A DNA stretch of 64,000 nt from Ophiura sarsii (GCA_035610835.1 CM069457.1:42511319-42575318); one strand, 5' to 3'. Numbered from the stretch's first letter, positions 36,079 through 47,168 are shown. Notes: generated by a model not told the origin, from the letters alone. A program made the numbers and translations.

Positions 36079-37143
36079 CAGGGTGTCTCAGAAAAAATTT
36101 CAACGCACCTTTAGAGGATTGTAACTTTCTGAATAAGTGTCAGAATAGAACAACTCAAACAACAAAATAATGGCAAAATAGTTTGCCATACTTTAAAGAA
36201 AACCGGATGTGATTCGGTTCAGTAATTCTAGAGAAATGAGCAATTACGTAACATTAGTCTGTGAACACTTCCATCCAAGTTTGCTCATATTGAGTGATTC
36301 AGACAGCACATACATGAAATCAATACTTCTCTACAAAATGACATGGATTAACGTGTTTTTATGGTTCTAGATTTTATTTTACACCAAATAATATGCCAGA
36401 TGAGACCAAAGTTTAACACACATAATAAAATAAAAGTTGTCTAGATTATTTTCATCACATTTTATACTTAAGAACAGTAAAATTTAAAAATGTGTAGGAT
36501 AAGTTCAATCTTTTTATAACAATTGGAAACAAAATTATAGTAATTTTAGTAAATATGAACATTGTCGTTATTAAACCAAGTTCAAGATCTAATAACATCG
36601 CGCATACAACTTATAAAACTTCTAGTCTTCACATTTGCAACTTGAAGGCTAAAATCATCTATATTATATATAAAATTATCGCCAATTTTGCGCATGAAGG
36701 TCAAATTACTAGTATCGCAATTGAAAACAAAATAAATGTTTTGTTTACATTAAAAGAGTATGGTCATTTCTCTCTCCTTACAATGAGTTGTATTGCTTTG
36801 GGTTTTCTGGGTGTTATGAGTGTTATGATCGATTATTCAGTATTCTTAGATCACAAATTTAACTTTTTTATCATAGTATTAAACAGTGCTGGCTATTTGA
36901 CCATTAATGAGTAAGTAACCAGCCGCGCAAGTAAAAAATCTGTCAAAATATGCAAACTTGGATGGAAGTGTTCCGTGACTACTCTTACGTAATCACAGAT
37001 ATCTCCATAATTACTTAACACAATTAAACGCTGTTTTCTTCCAATTGGCCTCATTTTACCGTTTGAATTGTAAAATTCAGATACTTTAATTAGGAAGTTA
37101 TGATCGCCTAATGGTGCTTTGTAATTTTTTTTGAGACACCCTG
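36079..37143. mobile_element. 1.07-kb TA-target element with long TIRs (CAGGGTGTCTCA)
   Basis: Ends CAGGGTGTCTCAGAAAAAA and TTTTTTTTGAGACACCCTG are flanked by TA (36077-36078, 37144-37145). Complementarity continues inward for about 200 bp, e.g. GAACACTTCCATCCAAGTTT near 36266 against its complement near 36954. A 119-codon frame inside (36555-36914) has no transposase motif. It is Tc1/mariner-like by target, and its termini resemble 8474-9140. Confidence 0.82.
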
Positions 37144-38779
37144 TATAATAACGGTGACACATCCTACGACATGAGTTAAACTATAGGTGCGGCGACAGCA
37201 ATGTTTATCAACAAAAGCAACGGTCGAAGGGACTGGACTGTCGATACATGCTTGTGGGAACAGGATATGACCACAACACTGTCCATTATCATGCCTAATT
37301 ATGAGATGACTACCAGTCCTCGAATACTGTATTCGTCAGCATGATTCTGAGCGGCTCATTTTTGGTGGGTTTTGTCCTATGTGTTGTGTAATCACGGTAC
37401 AGTTACTGCGTTATAGCGTGGTTCGTTTGTAAAAAAAAAGGAAAGGACGAAACTTTAATGTTGTATATTATATTCATACCTACTGCATGAAAATAATTTT
37501 GAGGTCCAAAATATTTTAGAATTAGGCGTATCTAAGGTGTTTTGGGGCCGATAACAAAGGCACGTCTCTGTAAGCCATGGCGGGAAAGAATTCTAGGCCA
37601 TATGTTATGCTCCTAGTTCTATATTATTATCGCGTTCGATATTGCGTACATATGTTCCGGGAGCATAATAATAAGGCCAGAATCTTTTGCGTGCGATTTC
37701 GCTATGTGTTAGGATGTACAGTGATGCGCCTCATCGATAGTCTTTACGCATAAGAAGTAGACCCCGAATTACATGGAATTAAAATGTGGTTTGTGTTTGT
37801 ATTTATTGTATTTCATTAATCATTTTCCTCTCATTCTTCTCACTGGCATAATATGTTGGTGTTTGTTGTCATTTATACGCTATTTATAAGGTTATTTGCC
37901 TACGTTAATGAATGCGGATAGTTATAGTCAATTATAATTCAAGGTAATCGGCTGGCGTGAATTCATTGATACCATGAGCTCACGTTCAGTACTTGTTCAG
38001 GCAAATGTGTAAGGGAACAGCAGCTTGGAAGTATTTCCCACTATGCTTTGCGATCATACCATATTATCGCTCGAATCAATGGAGGTGACGTCATTTGAGT
38101 TTCAGACATCGTAACGAACAGACCTCCGTTATGCTGGCGAAAAATCCTTCACAAAGGAATCGCAAAGAAATTACACCAAACTTCAGAATTCATGAGATAA
38201 CATTAATCCAAACCTTATTCCGCATTTGCCCAAAATTAAAAATTGTACGTTTTCATAATATTTGCGTCTAAAAGTGGGGACGATAGTCAAAAGCTTCAAA
38301 ATTCGGCAGCTTTGCGATTCATTTATACATGGTAAAATTTCGCGACCTACTGAAAATTATCTCGAAACAATCCATCCGAAAATACCTGTAAAATGATTGA
38401 AATCGGGCTGTTTGATAAACCGAACCAATTTTCATGTATGAAAGCATGCTATTAATTTAAATATGCGATAATCAGGTCGTATGTAGTAAATTAGAGTGTC
38501 TACGCCAAGAAGTATTTTTGGCTTTAATTTTATAATTTTTTTAAATTTTTTTAAAAAACGCAACACGCCAAATTCAACATGCCTATAATCTAATAATTAG
38601 GACCCCCTATTAGGCTCTATTAGTACCGAATAGATGCTTTACACGCCTATCAGCATGTTATATTTTGTTTAACCACACTTTTTACTCGTAACATTTACAT
38701 GGTCCTGGAAAAACGAACAAATTGCGTAAAATGTAAACTTGAAAATAACGCAGTCAGTCAATTCAACAAGTCCTTTTCA
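37144..38779. other. unassigned DNA
   Basis: No gene or repeat end recognised over about 1.6 kb. Confidence 0.5.
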
Positions 38780-39205
38780 CTATACTCCATTTAGCTCTCT
38801 GGACAGTGACATTACCCCGGACGTAACATAACAGGCGCAGCTTTTACACACGCATTACGCGTATGTATCTTTCGTTATTCAACGCTCGTGTGTATATATA
38901 CGCCAGCGCCTCCAGTAGGTGCGCTCTATATGCTGCAATTCGTAGAATACGCAGTTACGTCACCGTCTTGTGATGGCCAAGCCGCCAACAAGAATAGGGG
39001 CTAGTCTAATTTTGCCATCACGAGACAGTGACGTAACTGCGTATTCTACGAATTGCGGCTCGTAACACGCGCGATAACTCAAGGCGCTGGCGAGCCTGGC
39101 GTATAAACACGAGCGTTGAAAAACAAAAGATACATACGCGTGCGTAAAAGGTGCGACTACTGTTAAATTATGTCACTGTCCAGAGGAAGCCAAATAGAGT
39201 ATAGA
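38780..39205. mobile_element. fold-back element with arms near 195 bp
   Basis: The arms 38780-38977 and 39014-39205 are complementary with moderate divergence and small indels. The strongest block is AATTCGTAGAATACGCAGTT against its complement near 39035. The loop is about 36 nt. The arms are CG-rich for this window. No TSD was found. Confidence 0.85.
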
Positions 39206-39249
39206 GACACATTTCGCAGCAATAGGAATAATTTCCAAAAATGTACTTC

Positions 39250-39420
39250 GGTCCCTGGTACAATGTTATCATTCAATACTGGAACATAGAAGTTGCCAGA
39301 ATCACTCGATACTGGTACGATGTTATGTTCCAGTGTCGGTCGATACTGGAACACCAGAGTGGTCCAGTATCGAGTGATACTGGAACGTTTTTATGTTCCA
39401 GTATCAATCGATACTAGTAA
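39250..39420. repeat. short repeats of CGATACTGGAAC in both orientations
   Basis: CGATACTGG and its complement CCAGTATCG recur at least six times, making nested small hairpins such as ATCACTCGATACTGG with CCAGTATCGAGTGAT. Confidence 0.75.
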
Positions 39421-39423
39421 GCC

Positions 39424-39725
39424 CCCGGGGGGGTTACTTTCGCCAAAATCATACGTGGATGTACCGGACTTCGAAAATGTGACTTTCCCTATACCTATTT
39501 TTTGGCTAATTTCCCACCCATCAATATACCAACTAATTGTGCACAAATTGGGCGCTTTTCCCAAAAATGCCTCAAAATACACCCAATTTATGCCAATTGG
39601 GCGCTTTGGTCTGTGATGAAAACCACCCCATCGCTATACCAATTTTTGCGAAAAGGCACCCCAAAAGGTAGGCACATATACGTATACCATATCAATGTGA
39701 GAAGCCCCCCCCCCCCCCCCCCGGG
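39424..39725. mobile_element. CCCGGG-ended element with 8-bp TSD, copy 2
   Basis: The left end is CCCGGGGGGGTTACTTTC; the right end is a C run closing in CCCGGG. AGTAAGCC is duplicated outside (39416-39423, 39726-39733). End structure and duplication length match 11236-11623. It is non-coding. Confidence 0.85.
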
Positions 39726-39814
39726 AGTAAGCCTACACATGCTACCAGTGCGATATGTCCCAGATATCAACATATCTTTATAAGAAGAAAAAAATCATTT
39801 AAAAAAATGATCAG

Positions 39815-40265
39815 ATCATACACCTTTAATTTTCCTCCAAAAATAGCAACAATTAATATATTTATGATATTTGTGTCATTGTTACGCCCAACGGACCAAC
39901 CGAACCTAAGAGGTCCGTCCGCCAGATGGCCAGAGTTTCGTCGCTTTACTGGAATCAAGGTTGGAAGTGTGTGATACATGTAAGGGCTCTTGCCCAAACA
40001 CAAGTAGAGGAAAGCTCGAGGAAAGAGCGGGGAAAGCGCGATCCTTTTTTTCTATATTGTCAAGAGTAGTGACAAAGGATCGGTGAACACCTCACTGAAT
40101 ATGATGTGTTAATGACCAATCCAAAGGGTCGCGCTTTCCCCGCTCTTTCCTCGAGTTTTCCTCTGCTTGTATTTGGGCAAGAGCCCTAAATATTATTGTA
40201 ATTCATTCATCAACTCATCGACTGGTAAAATCTAGCTATACTGTGGAGCCCATATTTGCCCATAT
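39815..40265 (+). repeat. duplicated hairpin-bearing segment, copy 2
   Basis: It is colinear with 33640-34098. The outer stem has arms 39983-40043 and 40127-40188; the inner stem is partly decayed. A small local duplication (CATATTTGCCCATATTTGC) is private to this copy. Confidence 0.85.
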
Positions 40266-40603
40266 TTGCTCATTCCGGTTTTTATCTTGAATCAAATTTC
40301 TCGAAATACACCTGTGACTCAACTACCTACCAACAATTTGATTGTTAACACACTGTTAGCATCACAATTGTCATACATTGCCTCTGTTATGGATATCACC
40401 GATAAAACTATAACAAAACTCCATATCATGTTCTTCAAATTCATTTTGGGTAGAGAGGAAGCAGTCAAACGTAACACTGTAATTGCCGATTACGATAAAG
40501 GTGGTATAAACATGTTTCACACCAAACTCTTTTTCGATTCACTAAAGCTGTTATGGATTAAGAAACTTAACGACTCAGATATTGCATGTTGGAAAAATAT
40601 ACA
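40266..40603 (+). pseudogene. LINE reverse transcriptase C-terminal fragment, copy 2
   Basis: It is nearly identical to 34099-34436 at the nucleotide level, including the start of homology just after the hairpin segment. It stops abruptly after TGGAAAAATATAC at about 40603, where unrelated CG-rich sequence begins. Its join to the hairpin is the same as in copy 1, so hairpin and LINE fragment were duplicated together. It is non-functional. Confidence 0.88.
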
Positions 40604-40722
40604 GGATGCGCGCGCACAACCCCGGGCAAAGAGCAATGGCAACTGCCGACCAAAGTCACATGTCACATATCACCCCATTCTATAAATATCTACTATAAAC
40701 TCGTTGTTTATCGAATAGTGTA

Positions 40723-41843
40723 CATTCATCAAAAAAGTAACTATACAGGTAATAAATCGGCTTCTAACTCTAAACATATTTATCCTACCTAAAAATATTA
40801 AATTATAAAGTTGTTGTAAAATTCATCTTCTTTAATATGAGATATATCACACGCTAGAATCGGGTGATTATTGAGGAAGTGACACTCCAAAATGTAAGGT
40901 AAAGTCCGATTTTCATGTTCACTTTTTTCTTTTCTACACGCAGAGCAGACCCAGCTACGGGTACATAATCGATTACCGGTAGTGCAATTGGGGTATGCAG
41001 TCGGCCGTATTGTTCCGATGGATCAATATGCCACACACACGCTACCTGTCATACTCTCCCCGTGTTGAAATATAAAATGTGAAAATGAAATTGTGACTTC
41101 ACCTTACATTTTGGAATGCCACTTCTTCAATATTCAATCGATCCTAGCGTGCAATATCCCATTATTAAAGAAGATAAATTTCTCAACAACTTTATAATTT
41201 AATACTTTTAGGTAGGATATATATGTTAGAGTTAAAAGCTCATGTATTACATGTATACAGTCATCACAATAAGTACCTGATCAGGTAATAAACATGCTGA
41301 TAACTCTAAAAGTATAACTCCTACATAAACATATTTAATCATAAATTTCTCGTCTTGAATTTGAGATATTACACGCTAAGAATGGTTGATTAATAAGGAA
41401 GTTACGATCCCAAACGTTAGGGCAAGTCTGATTTTCATTTTAACATTTTCTTTTCAACACGGGGAGAGTACGACAGGTAAAGCGTGTGTGCCGTATTGAT
41501 TAACCGTAACAATGCCACCGGCCGACTATCCAACAACCAGGCCATCGACGGGTGAATTGGCACTACCACTACCAGTAATCAATAATTTGCCGGTCTGAGT
41601 CCCCGTGTTGAAAATGAAAATGTGAAAATGAAAATCAGACTTGACAGTACATTTAGGATTGTAACTTCCTTAATAATCAGCCATTTTTAGCGTGTAATAT
41701 CTCAAATTCAAGAAGGGAAATTTCTCAACATGTTTATCATTTAATATGTTTATGTAGGAGGTACACTTTTAGAGTTATCAGCACATTTATTACCTGGTCA
41801 GTTACTTATTGTGATGACTGTAGTTACTTTTTTTTGATGAATG
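40723..41843. mobile_element. TA-target TIR element (CAGTCATC family) hosting a nested element
   Basis: Outer ends CATTCATCAAAAAAGTAAC and GTTACTTTTTTTTGATGAATG are flanked by TA (40721-40722, 41844-41845). The interior matches 20562-21082. The right TIR is split by another element at 41258-41820. Confidence 0.88.
41258..41820. mobile_element. nested TA-target TIR element (CAGTCATCACAATAAG)
   Basis: Ends CAGTCATCACAATAAGTACC and the complement form long TIRs. TA flanks (41256-41257, 41821-41822). Removing it and one TA restores the outer TIR as seen in 20562-21082. It is a related subfamily with a partly palindromic interior and no transposase. A solo left end of this subfamily is at 55743. 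Confidence 0.9.
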
Positions 41844-42494
41844 TAGTTGATGGCTGCAAAGGTTCATGGGATTGCAAAGAACCAACCTCTGACAATACAC
41901 AATACATAGCGATTTATCGCTCTTAATGCAAGAACCAGGAAATTGAAATCTTGCCCCGGATTTATACTGCACACACACGAGATGACTTGATAAACTATAC
42001 ACACACAACAGGAAATTACATTGTATTTTGAGTTGAATACAAATGAAGGAAATTTAAAAAGGTTGACCTATTTTTGGTCTTGTAAACGTCAAACCAAAAG
42101 ACGGTATTTATCTCATACATGACTGTATATTAAAACCGTACTCAGATTTAGATATTGATTTCGCAAAAAACTTGTGCCACGACGCATCGGAATAGATGTT
42201 ACCTCCGCCATGTTTATGCTAGTTTATGTTAGTTGTCGGTATGGACATAATTATTTTATGACATAAACAAGTCATGTACACAATTCCTCGTTCGTTAGCA
42301 GTGTTAGCAGTGACAAGTTTCTCTCCTGAATTTTTTTCCAATGACCAAATCCTATTACATTTATTTCTCTGATTGAACAGCACGGTTATTGAATGTCAAT
42401 GAGAAGTAGACAATTACCAAAAATATACCATGTATGTGTATAATTAATGTTTACAATTTATAATTAAGACCTCCACTAAAACGTACTCATATAA

Positions 42495-42875
42495 GGCCAA
42501 GTAACAAAAATAACGTGTTTCTCGTCCGGACTTTTTTTTAAAAATCAGTGAGGGCGGCCCTTACTATTTGTTATTTTTGGATTTTGTTTGTTATTTTTCA
42601 GAAACCAAATTACAAGCTCTTTGCAAGAATTGTTTCTATATTCGTATCACTATCTATGCCAACGAGTGTTTCTCGCGTCTTTTTCATTGAAATATAGTTG
42701 AAAATGATGGACACACTCACATACAACAAAGACAGGTATTATTTTTGATTTGTTTTCGAACTTTTATTGGAATTTTGAAGGAATTTTTGAAAATAACAAA
42801 TAATAAAAATATTGGAGCGGCGTCAAAAATCGGTGCGGGCGGTGACGTGAAATACGTAATTTGTGTTACTTGGCC
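42495..42875. mobile_element. PIF/Harbinger-type MITE, TAA target
   Basis: Ends GGCCAAGTAACAAAAATAAC and GTTACTTGGCC lie between TAA repeats (42492-42494, 42876-42878). R copy 2 has the single TAA at 51340-51342, confirming the insertion. It is non-coding. Confidence 0.9.
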
Positions 42876-42905
42876 TAATTAAGATTTTACGAGCTTGACA
42901 ATCTA

Positions 42906-43183
42906 CAATCAAGGAAAAAAAGTTGACACACTTTGTCCTAATTACGGAAAAAACCCGCCCCTCTCCCCGGAGGCAATGTTGATCCGAGTCATATTATCAG
43001 AAGCCTTGGCAGTTCCCCCAACATTGATTGATGGGGGATGGGGAAGGATATAAGAAAGGGGGAGACTTTTGCTTTCTATTAAACAGTGCTATGTCCCAAG
43101 TGTGATCTCAATTGCGAGCATATTTGCGAGGGATAGTTGTAATGAGTTGCGTCAAGTGTGCCAACTATTATTTTCCTTGATTG
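42906..43183. mobile_element. TA-target MITE (CAATCAAGGAAAA)
   Basis: Ends CAATCAAGGAAAAAAAGTTG and TTTTCCTTGATTG are flanked by TA. R copy 2 has one TA in its place (51368-51369). It is Tc1/mariner-like by target, with no transposase. Confidence 0.9.
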
Positions 43184-44339
43184 TAGGTCTCCACATTATT
43201 GATTATCAAATACTTGCAGATTAATCCATAACGTTCATTACTCACATGTATACCACGGATCAATACAGCTAGGCAAAATAATGTTTCAGCTGAAGTTCAT
43301 GGTAATCAAAATAATTTATCATAGTTTATGAAAATTTGGTCGTTGAAAGACAAAAAAATGTCAATCAAAGTAAAATAAAATAAGCGAAATGTATTGTATG
43401 ATAGCCAACCCATATTGTGGAAGATGGTATTAACCCCCCCCCCCCCCCCCCCCCCCCCACTGCTTTAACGCCGTACTTTCATGAACAGCAAGAAATATTA
43501 TCTCGAAAATCGAGTTACACGGCTTTAAAATGAGACAAATGTATTTTTTGATCAAATCATGCACTTAAGAAAATTAAAGAAACCAAGTTATCATGTAAAG
43601 TACATTTAATGCATGGTTCATTGCAAACCTTGTTTCATGGATGTAGATTGCATATAGAAGAATTGACAGTAGTCTGAAAATATTGAAAGAAATAGGTCGA
43701 CTTTTGGAGTATAATAATTTAACTCATGAACAATGCAATGTCCTGCTTTGAGAGCATTCTATCAGGTCATCTTATGGTATAAATCCGGGAAAATGTTTTA
43801 ATTTCGGGTGTGGGGAGGGGTAAATAGTTTTAAGGTAGAATCGAGGATAAGTATGGAGATATTCTCTGTGAAAGCATTGTCGTGTCAAGGTTTGTTCACA
43901 ATGGCTTAATCGGGACAGCTGATACAGTTATCATTTTCTTTGACACATGGTATAGATAAGGCACAGTGGCGTAGAAATCGACATGCGCCATATATGGTAC
44001 TTCAAAATGTTTAAGACTGACCTCCCTCCCCCCGGCAAAATAAATCGGATTCCCCCTATATTATCTGTCACAAATCACAGAATACTTTAAGAAAATAATT
44101 CATCCCCCCCCCCCCCGATAGCTTTGGAGAGATTAAGTATTTCCACAATACATGTTAAGTCACCATATAGGTCCCACATGTATATAGCCTTGACCAGACT
44201 TCTAAAATCATTTAAAATAACGCAGTCCCATATTTTGCCTTAACATGACGTTGCTAACACCATAACACGGAAATCCCACCCGTCTTTATTAAGCTGAATA
44301 TAGCGTGCAAAGACAAGTAACATAGGATTTACGAGCTGA

Positions 44340-44362
44340 GAGCTGTGCTGAACCTCTCCCAT

Positions 44363-44394
<32 letters not shown>

Positions 44395-44530
44395 TCCTCT
44401 CTTCCCTTCTCCCCCTCCTCGCCCCATTCTCCCCTCTCTTTTTCCCCCTCTGGAGACCCAGAGAGCTTGAGCCCAGCACTAGTTTCTATGACAAATTGAA
44501 GTTTTACATTTGAATTTCTTAACACAATTT
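44340..44530 (-). repeat. poly-C plus polypyrimidine repeat
   Basis: A long C run (44364-44391) is followed by a CT-only tract and CCCAGAGAGCTTGAGCCCAGC. It is the reverse-orientation relative of 53890-54130. Open frames across it are compositional. Confidence 0.75.
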
Positions 44531-44630
44531 TGTAATACATTTTTTAAAGGTAATAATAGGGCTTCTAGTTCCATGTATATCAAGACTAAGTAGCCTTGAA
44601 CCATGCTTAGGACAGCGGTTGAAATGGTAG

Positions 44631-45077
44631 CAAGCACTTACATGGTGGTGTGAAATAAATCAGATAAATGGTGTAAGAGGGGATGATTTAATACCACGGA
44701 TAAAGCAAAATAGAAAGAAAATATCGGCTTTCGAAATGTGGTGTTGGCGCAAGATGCTAGGAATATCATGGAAAGAGCATAAGACAAATGAATTTGTCAG
44801 AAGCCAGATTGGGAACCAAACTTCTCTGTATCCAAAGATCATGCGCAACAAGCTACAATACTTTGGACATATTGCTAGACGAGAGGGTGACAATCTAGAA
44901 AAGCTGATAATACAAGGAGCTATAGAAGGAAGACGTAAACGTGGCAGACCAAAGCTTCGTTGGACTGATGGCATTAAAGAAGCAACTGGTCTATCTCTTA
45001 TCTCTGCGCATCGCATGTCACAAAATAGACAACGGTGGCGCTCCATCATCAATAGGGTCACAAAGAATCAGCCATGA
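44631..45077 (+). pseudogene. RTE-like LINE reverse transcriptase C-terminal tail
   Basis: The frame contains F-E-M-W-C-W-R-K-M-L-G-I-S-W, then GHIARREGDNLEKLI, GRRKRGRPKLRW and a W-x-x-I-I-N-R end. This arrangement is characteristic of the C-terminal tail of endonuclease-reverse transcriptases of RTE-like non-LTR elements. Only about 145 codons remain: no endonuclease, no YADD core, and an upstream TAG closes the frame. The natural stop is at 45075-45077, so the element's own 3' end is preserved while the 5' part is lost, as in typical 5'-truncated LINE copies. The family label is from memory of the motif pattern. Confidence 0.8.
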
Positions 45078-45094
45078 TCCATAGAACGACGACG

Positions 45095-45447
45095 ACGTGG
45101 AAAATCGACCAAAATTACCCCCCCCCCCCGATCCCCCCGGGATTTGATCGAGGGACATCCAGCACGTGGAGCTTCCAATTCCCCGCTACACCACGGCTTC
45201 CAAGCACAGTCTGGGCAGTGTATTGCCCAGACTGTATGGAGTGGGTCCATTTTTTCATCGAAAAACTTCCACGCCGGGTGGTACCAATGTGCCCAGTCGT
45301 GATATATTGTGGTATATGGTAGGGTTAGGGTTATATGAACAAAACTTAGAATATTTTTGAAGAAAAAAAATCAAAACAATTGCTTCTTAACCCTAACTCT
45401 ACCCTCCCCCCCCCCCCCCCCCCCACTTTTTCAGAATGTTTTCTTCA
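45095..45447 (-). mobile_element. tRNA-like SINE unit, tandem copy 1
   Basis: Read on the minus strand, 45140-45202 resembles a pol III promoter: an A-box-like TGGTGTAGCGGGG and a B-box-like GATCAAATCC, with a possible anticodon arm CTCC-ACGTGCT-GGAG. Beside it is a perfect hairpin, CAGTCTGGGCA with TGCCCAGACTG (45207-45234). The unit ends in TAGGGTTAGGGTTA and a C-rich spacer. It lies just after the LINE tail. Confidence 0.6.
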
Positions 45448-45781
45448 ACGTGGAAAATCGACCAAAATACCCCCCGATTAAATTTGATCCAGGGACCTCC
45501 AGCACGTGGAGCTTCCAATTCCCCGCTACACCACGGCTTCCAAGCACAGTCTGGGCAGTGTATTGCCCAGACTGTATGGAGTGGGTCAATTTTTTCATCG
45601 AAAAACTTCCATGCCGGGTGGTACCAACGTGCCCAGTCGTGGTATATTGTGGTATATGGTAGGGTTAGGGTTATATGAACAAAACTTAGACAAATTTTGA
45701 AGAAAACAAAAATCAAAAAAATTGCTTCTTAACCCTAACTCTACCCCCCCCCCCCCCACTTTTTTCAGAATTTTTTCTTCA
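45448..45781 (-). mobile_element. tRNA-like SINE unit, tandem copy 2
   Basis: It is nearly identical to copy 1, with the hairpin at 45547-45574 and the same TAGGGTTAGGGTT block and C-rich spacer. Sharing of spacer as well as core points to tandem duplication, not independent insertion. Confidence 0.6.
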
Positions 45782-46050
45782 ACGTGGAAAATCGACCAAA
45801 ATATCCCCCCGATCCCCCCGGGATTTGATCCTGGGACCTCCAGCACGTGGAGCTTCCAATTCCCCGCTACACCACGGCTTCCAAGCACAGTCTGGGCAGT
45901 GTATTGCCCAGACTGTATGGAGTGGGTCCATTTTTTCATCGAAAAACTTCCACGCCGGGTGGTACCAACGTGCCCAGTCGTGGTATATTGTGGTATATGG
46001 TAGGGTTAAGGTTATATTAACAAAACTTAGACAATTTTTGAAGAAATTTA
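45782..46050 (-). mobile_element. tRNA-like SINE unit, tandem copy 3
   Basis: The third unit has its hairpin at 45888-45915. The telomere-like block is altered (TAGGGTTAAGGTTA) and the unit runs into a C tract of nearly 30 at 46060-46088. Confidence 0.6.
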
Positions 46051-46169
46051 CCTCAATCGTGCCCCCCCCCCCCCCCCCCCCCCCCCCCTCCCTTGCCCTC
46101 GCCTGGCTACGCTACTGACCTTGATGTGCACTGAGTTTTAAAATCATATATTCGCATGGGTATTATAAA

Positions 46170-46355
46170 GGGTCGGTCGTCGGGGCGGCCCGTAGAACAA
46201 GGTGTTTATCTCATGGTCTTAGTGCAGCATCACATAACTGTCATTTCTACTCGTTTTAGCTCGTAATATTGCTTTTAAAAATATCGCTTTTATATATAAA
46301 CTTTTATTTAATTAGGACTGGTGTCAAACCGATATCATCGCTCGACGACCGACCC
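46170..46355. mobile_element. candidate TIR element GGGTCGGTCGTCG
   Basis: GGGTCGGTCGTCG at the left and CGACGACCGACCC at the right are perfect inverses. No convincing target duplication. The interior resembles the repeat at 56150-56345 (ATTGCTTTTAAAAATAT, ACTGGTGTCAAA). Confidence 0.55.
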
Positions 46356-46478
46356 ATTTTATTTGTGGTTGATATTTTAAAATTTGTGTGAAATGTTGTG
46401 AAAATAGCTGAATTTAAACAAAATAAACAGTACTGGAGCTCGATTTTTTTACTCAGTTTCGGGACACCATGCAATATG

Positions 46479-47168
46479 CACTGTAAAATCACTGGTGTTA
46501 AAATCAACATCGAGGTTGTTAATTTTAATACCACATAAGTGTCCCAGCTGGTCCACACTTTCTGGTGTTGATTAACACCAGTCTTTGGTGTTGATGAATT
46601 AACACTCCTTTGGGTGTTGCTATATTAACACTCTCAGGGTGTTAATTTTACCCTCCTATGTTCACTAACACTGTAGGAGGGTGTTAATTTAATCTCTCTT
46701 GGAGTTAATACGGGTCCAATCCCTTTGGTGTTAATTTACACCTTCTGGTGTTAAAATATTAATTTTAGATAAGTTGAAGTACTTTTAAATTTAAATAAAA
46801 TGCTTGCAAATAACTTATTTCACTGTTCAACAGTTCAAAGTTATTAAAACTTGAAAGTGTTTGTGAATTAATGTTCTTACTTGCCATTTAATTATGAAAT
46901 GGGGCATGTTGCAGATCGAATCACTAGATCAAATGTATAAATATACAATCCAAAGTGTTACAAAACCAATATAACCAACCTCCGTGCGCATGCGTGGAAT
47001 AATGACACCCATGGGAGTTATTCTTACACCAAGTTTAACACAAGAAACTTAACACCATGAGTAGTGTTACATCAGTTATTCCTATGGTGTTGACCTAACA
47101 CCAACATTAACACCAGGAGCGTAACACCGGCTCAGTGTTGCATATTTAACACCGGAGTTTTTGCAGTG
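46479..47168. mobile_element. TIR element rich in GGTGTTAAT motifs
   Basis: Ends CACTGTAAAATCACTGGTG and the complement of the right end, CACTGCAAAAACTCCGGTG, form TIRs of about 25 bp. GGTGTTAA or its complement TTAACACC recurs many times in both subterminal regions (46490-46760 and 47030-47150), with a less repetitive centre. No TSD could be read. It is non-coding. Confidence 0.75.

Larger units (their letters stand above)
42125..44190 (+). repeat. long repeat R, copy 1
   Basis: It is colinear with 49300-53650 once insertions are removed. Shared blocks include CTCGTTCGTTAGCAGTGTTA, GACCTCCACTAA, GTCTCCACATTATTGATTAT and TTTAACGCCGTACTTTCATG. It contains two private insertions (42495-42875, 42906-43183) and a poly-C tract at 43434-43458. 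No coding content was recognised. Confidence 0.85.

Noticed and set aside
36555..36914. 119-codon frame inside the 1.07-kb TA element, possible transposase
   Set aside because: No DDE/D-like spacing or helix-turn-helix region recognised, and much too short.
44240..44540. Glycine/glutamate-rich minus-strand proteins
   Set aside because: They are translations of a poly-C and polypyrimidine tract.
45299..45330. Telomeric repeat
   Set aside because: Only about two TTAGGG-like units, repeated because the surrounding unit is duplicated.
45722..46003. Conserved frame ending VVVYCGIW in all three SINE-like units
   Set aside because: Conservation follows from tandem duplication of the DNA; both strands stay open and the unit has pol III features.
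43964..46116. A single hAT element from CAGTGGCGTAG at 43964 to the inverted CTACGCTACTG at 46116
   Set aside because: No matching 8-bp flanks (ATAAGGCA versus ACCTTGAT), and the left motif belongs to the duplicated R repeat.
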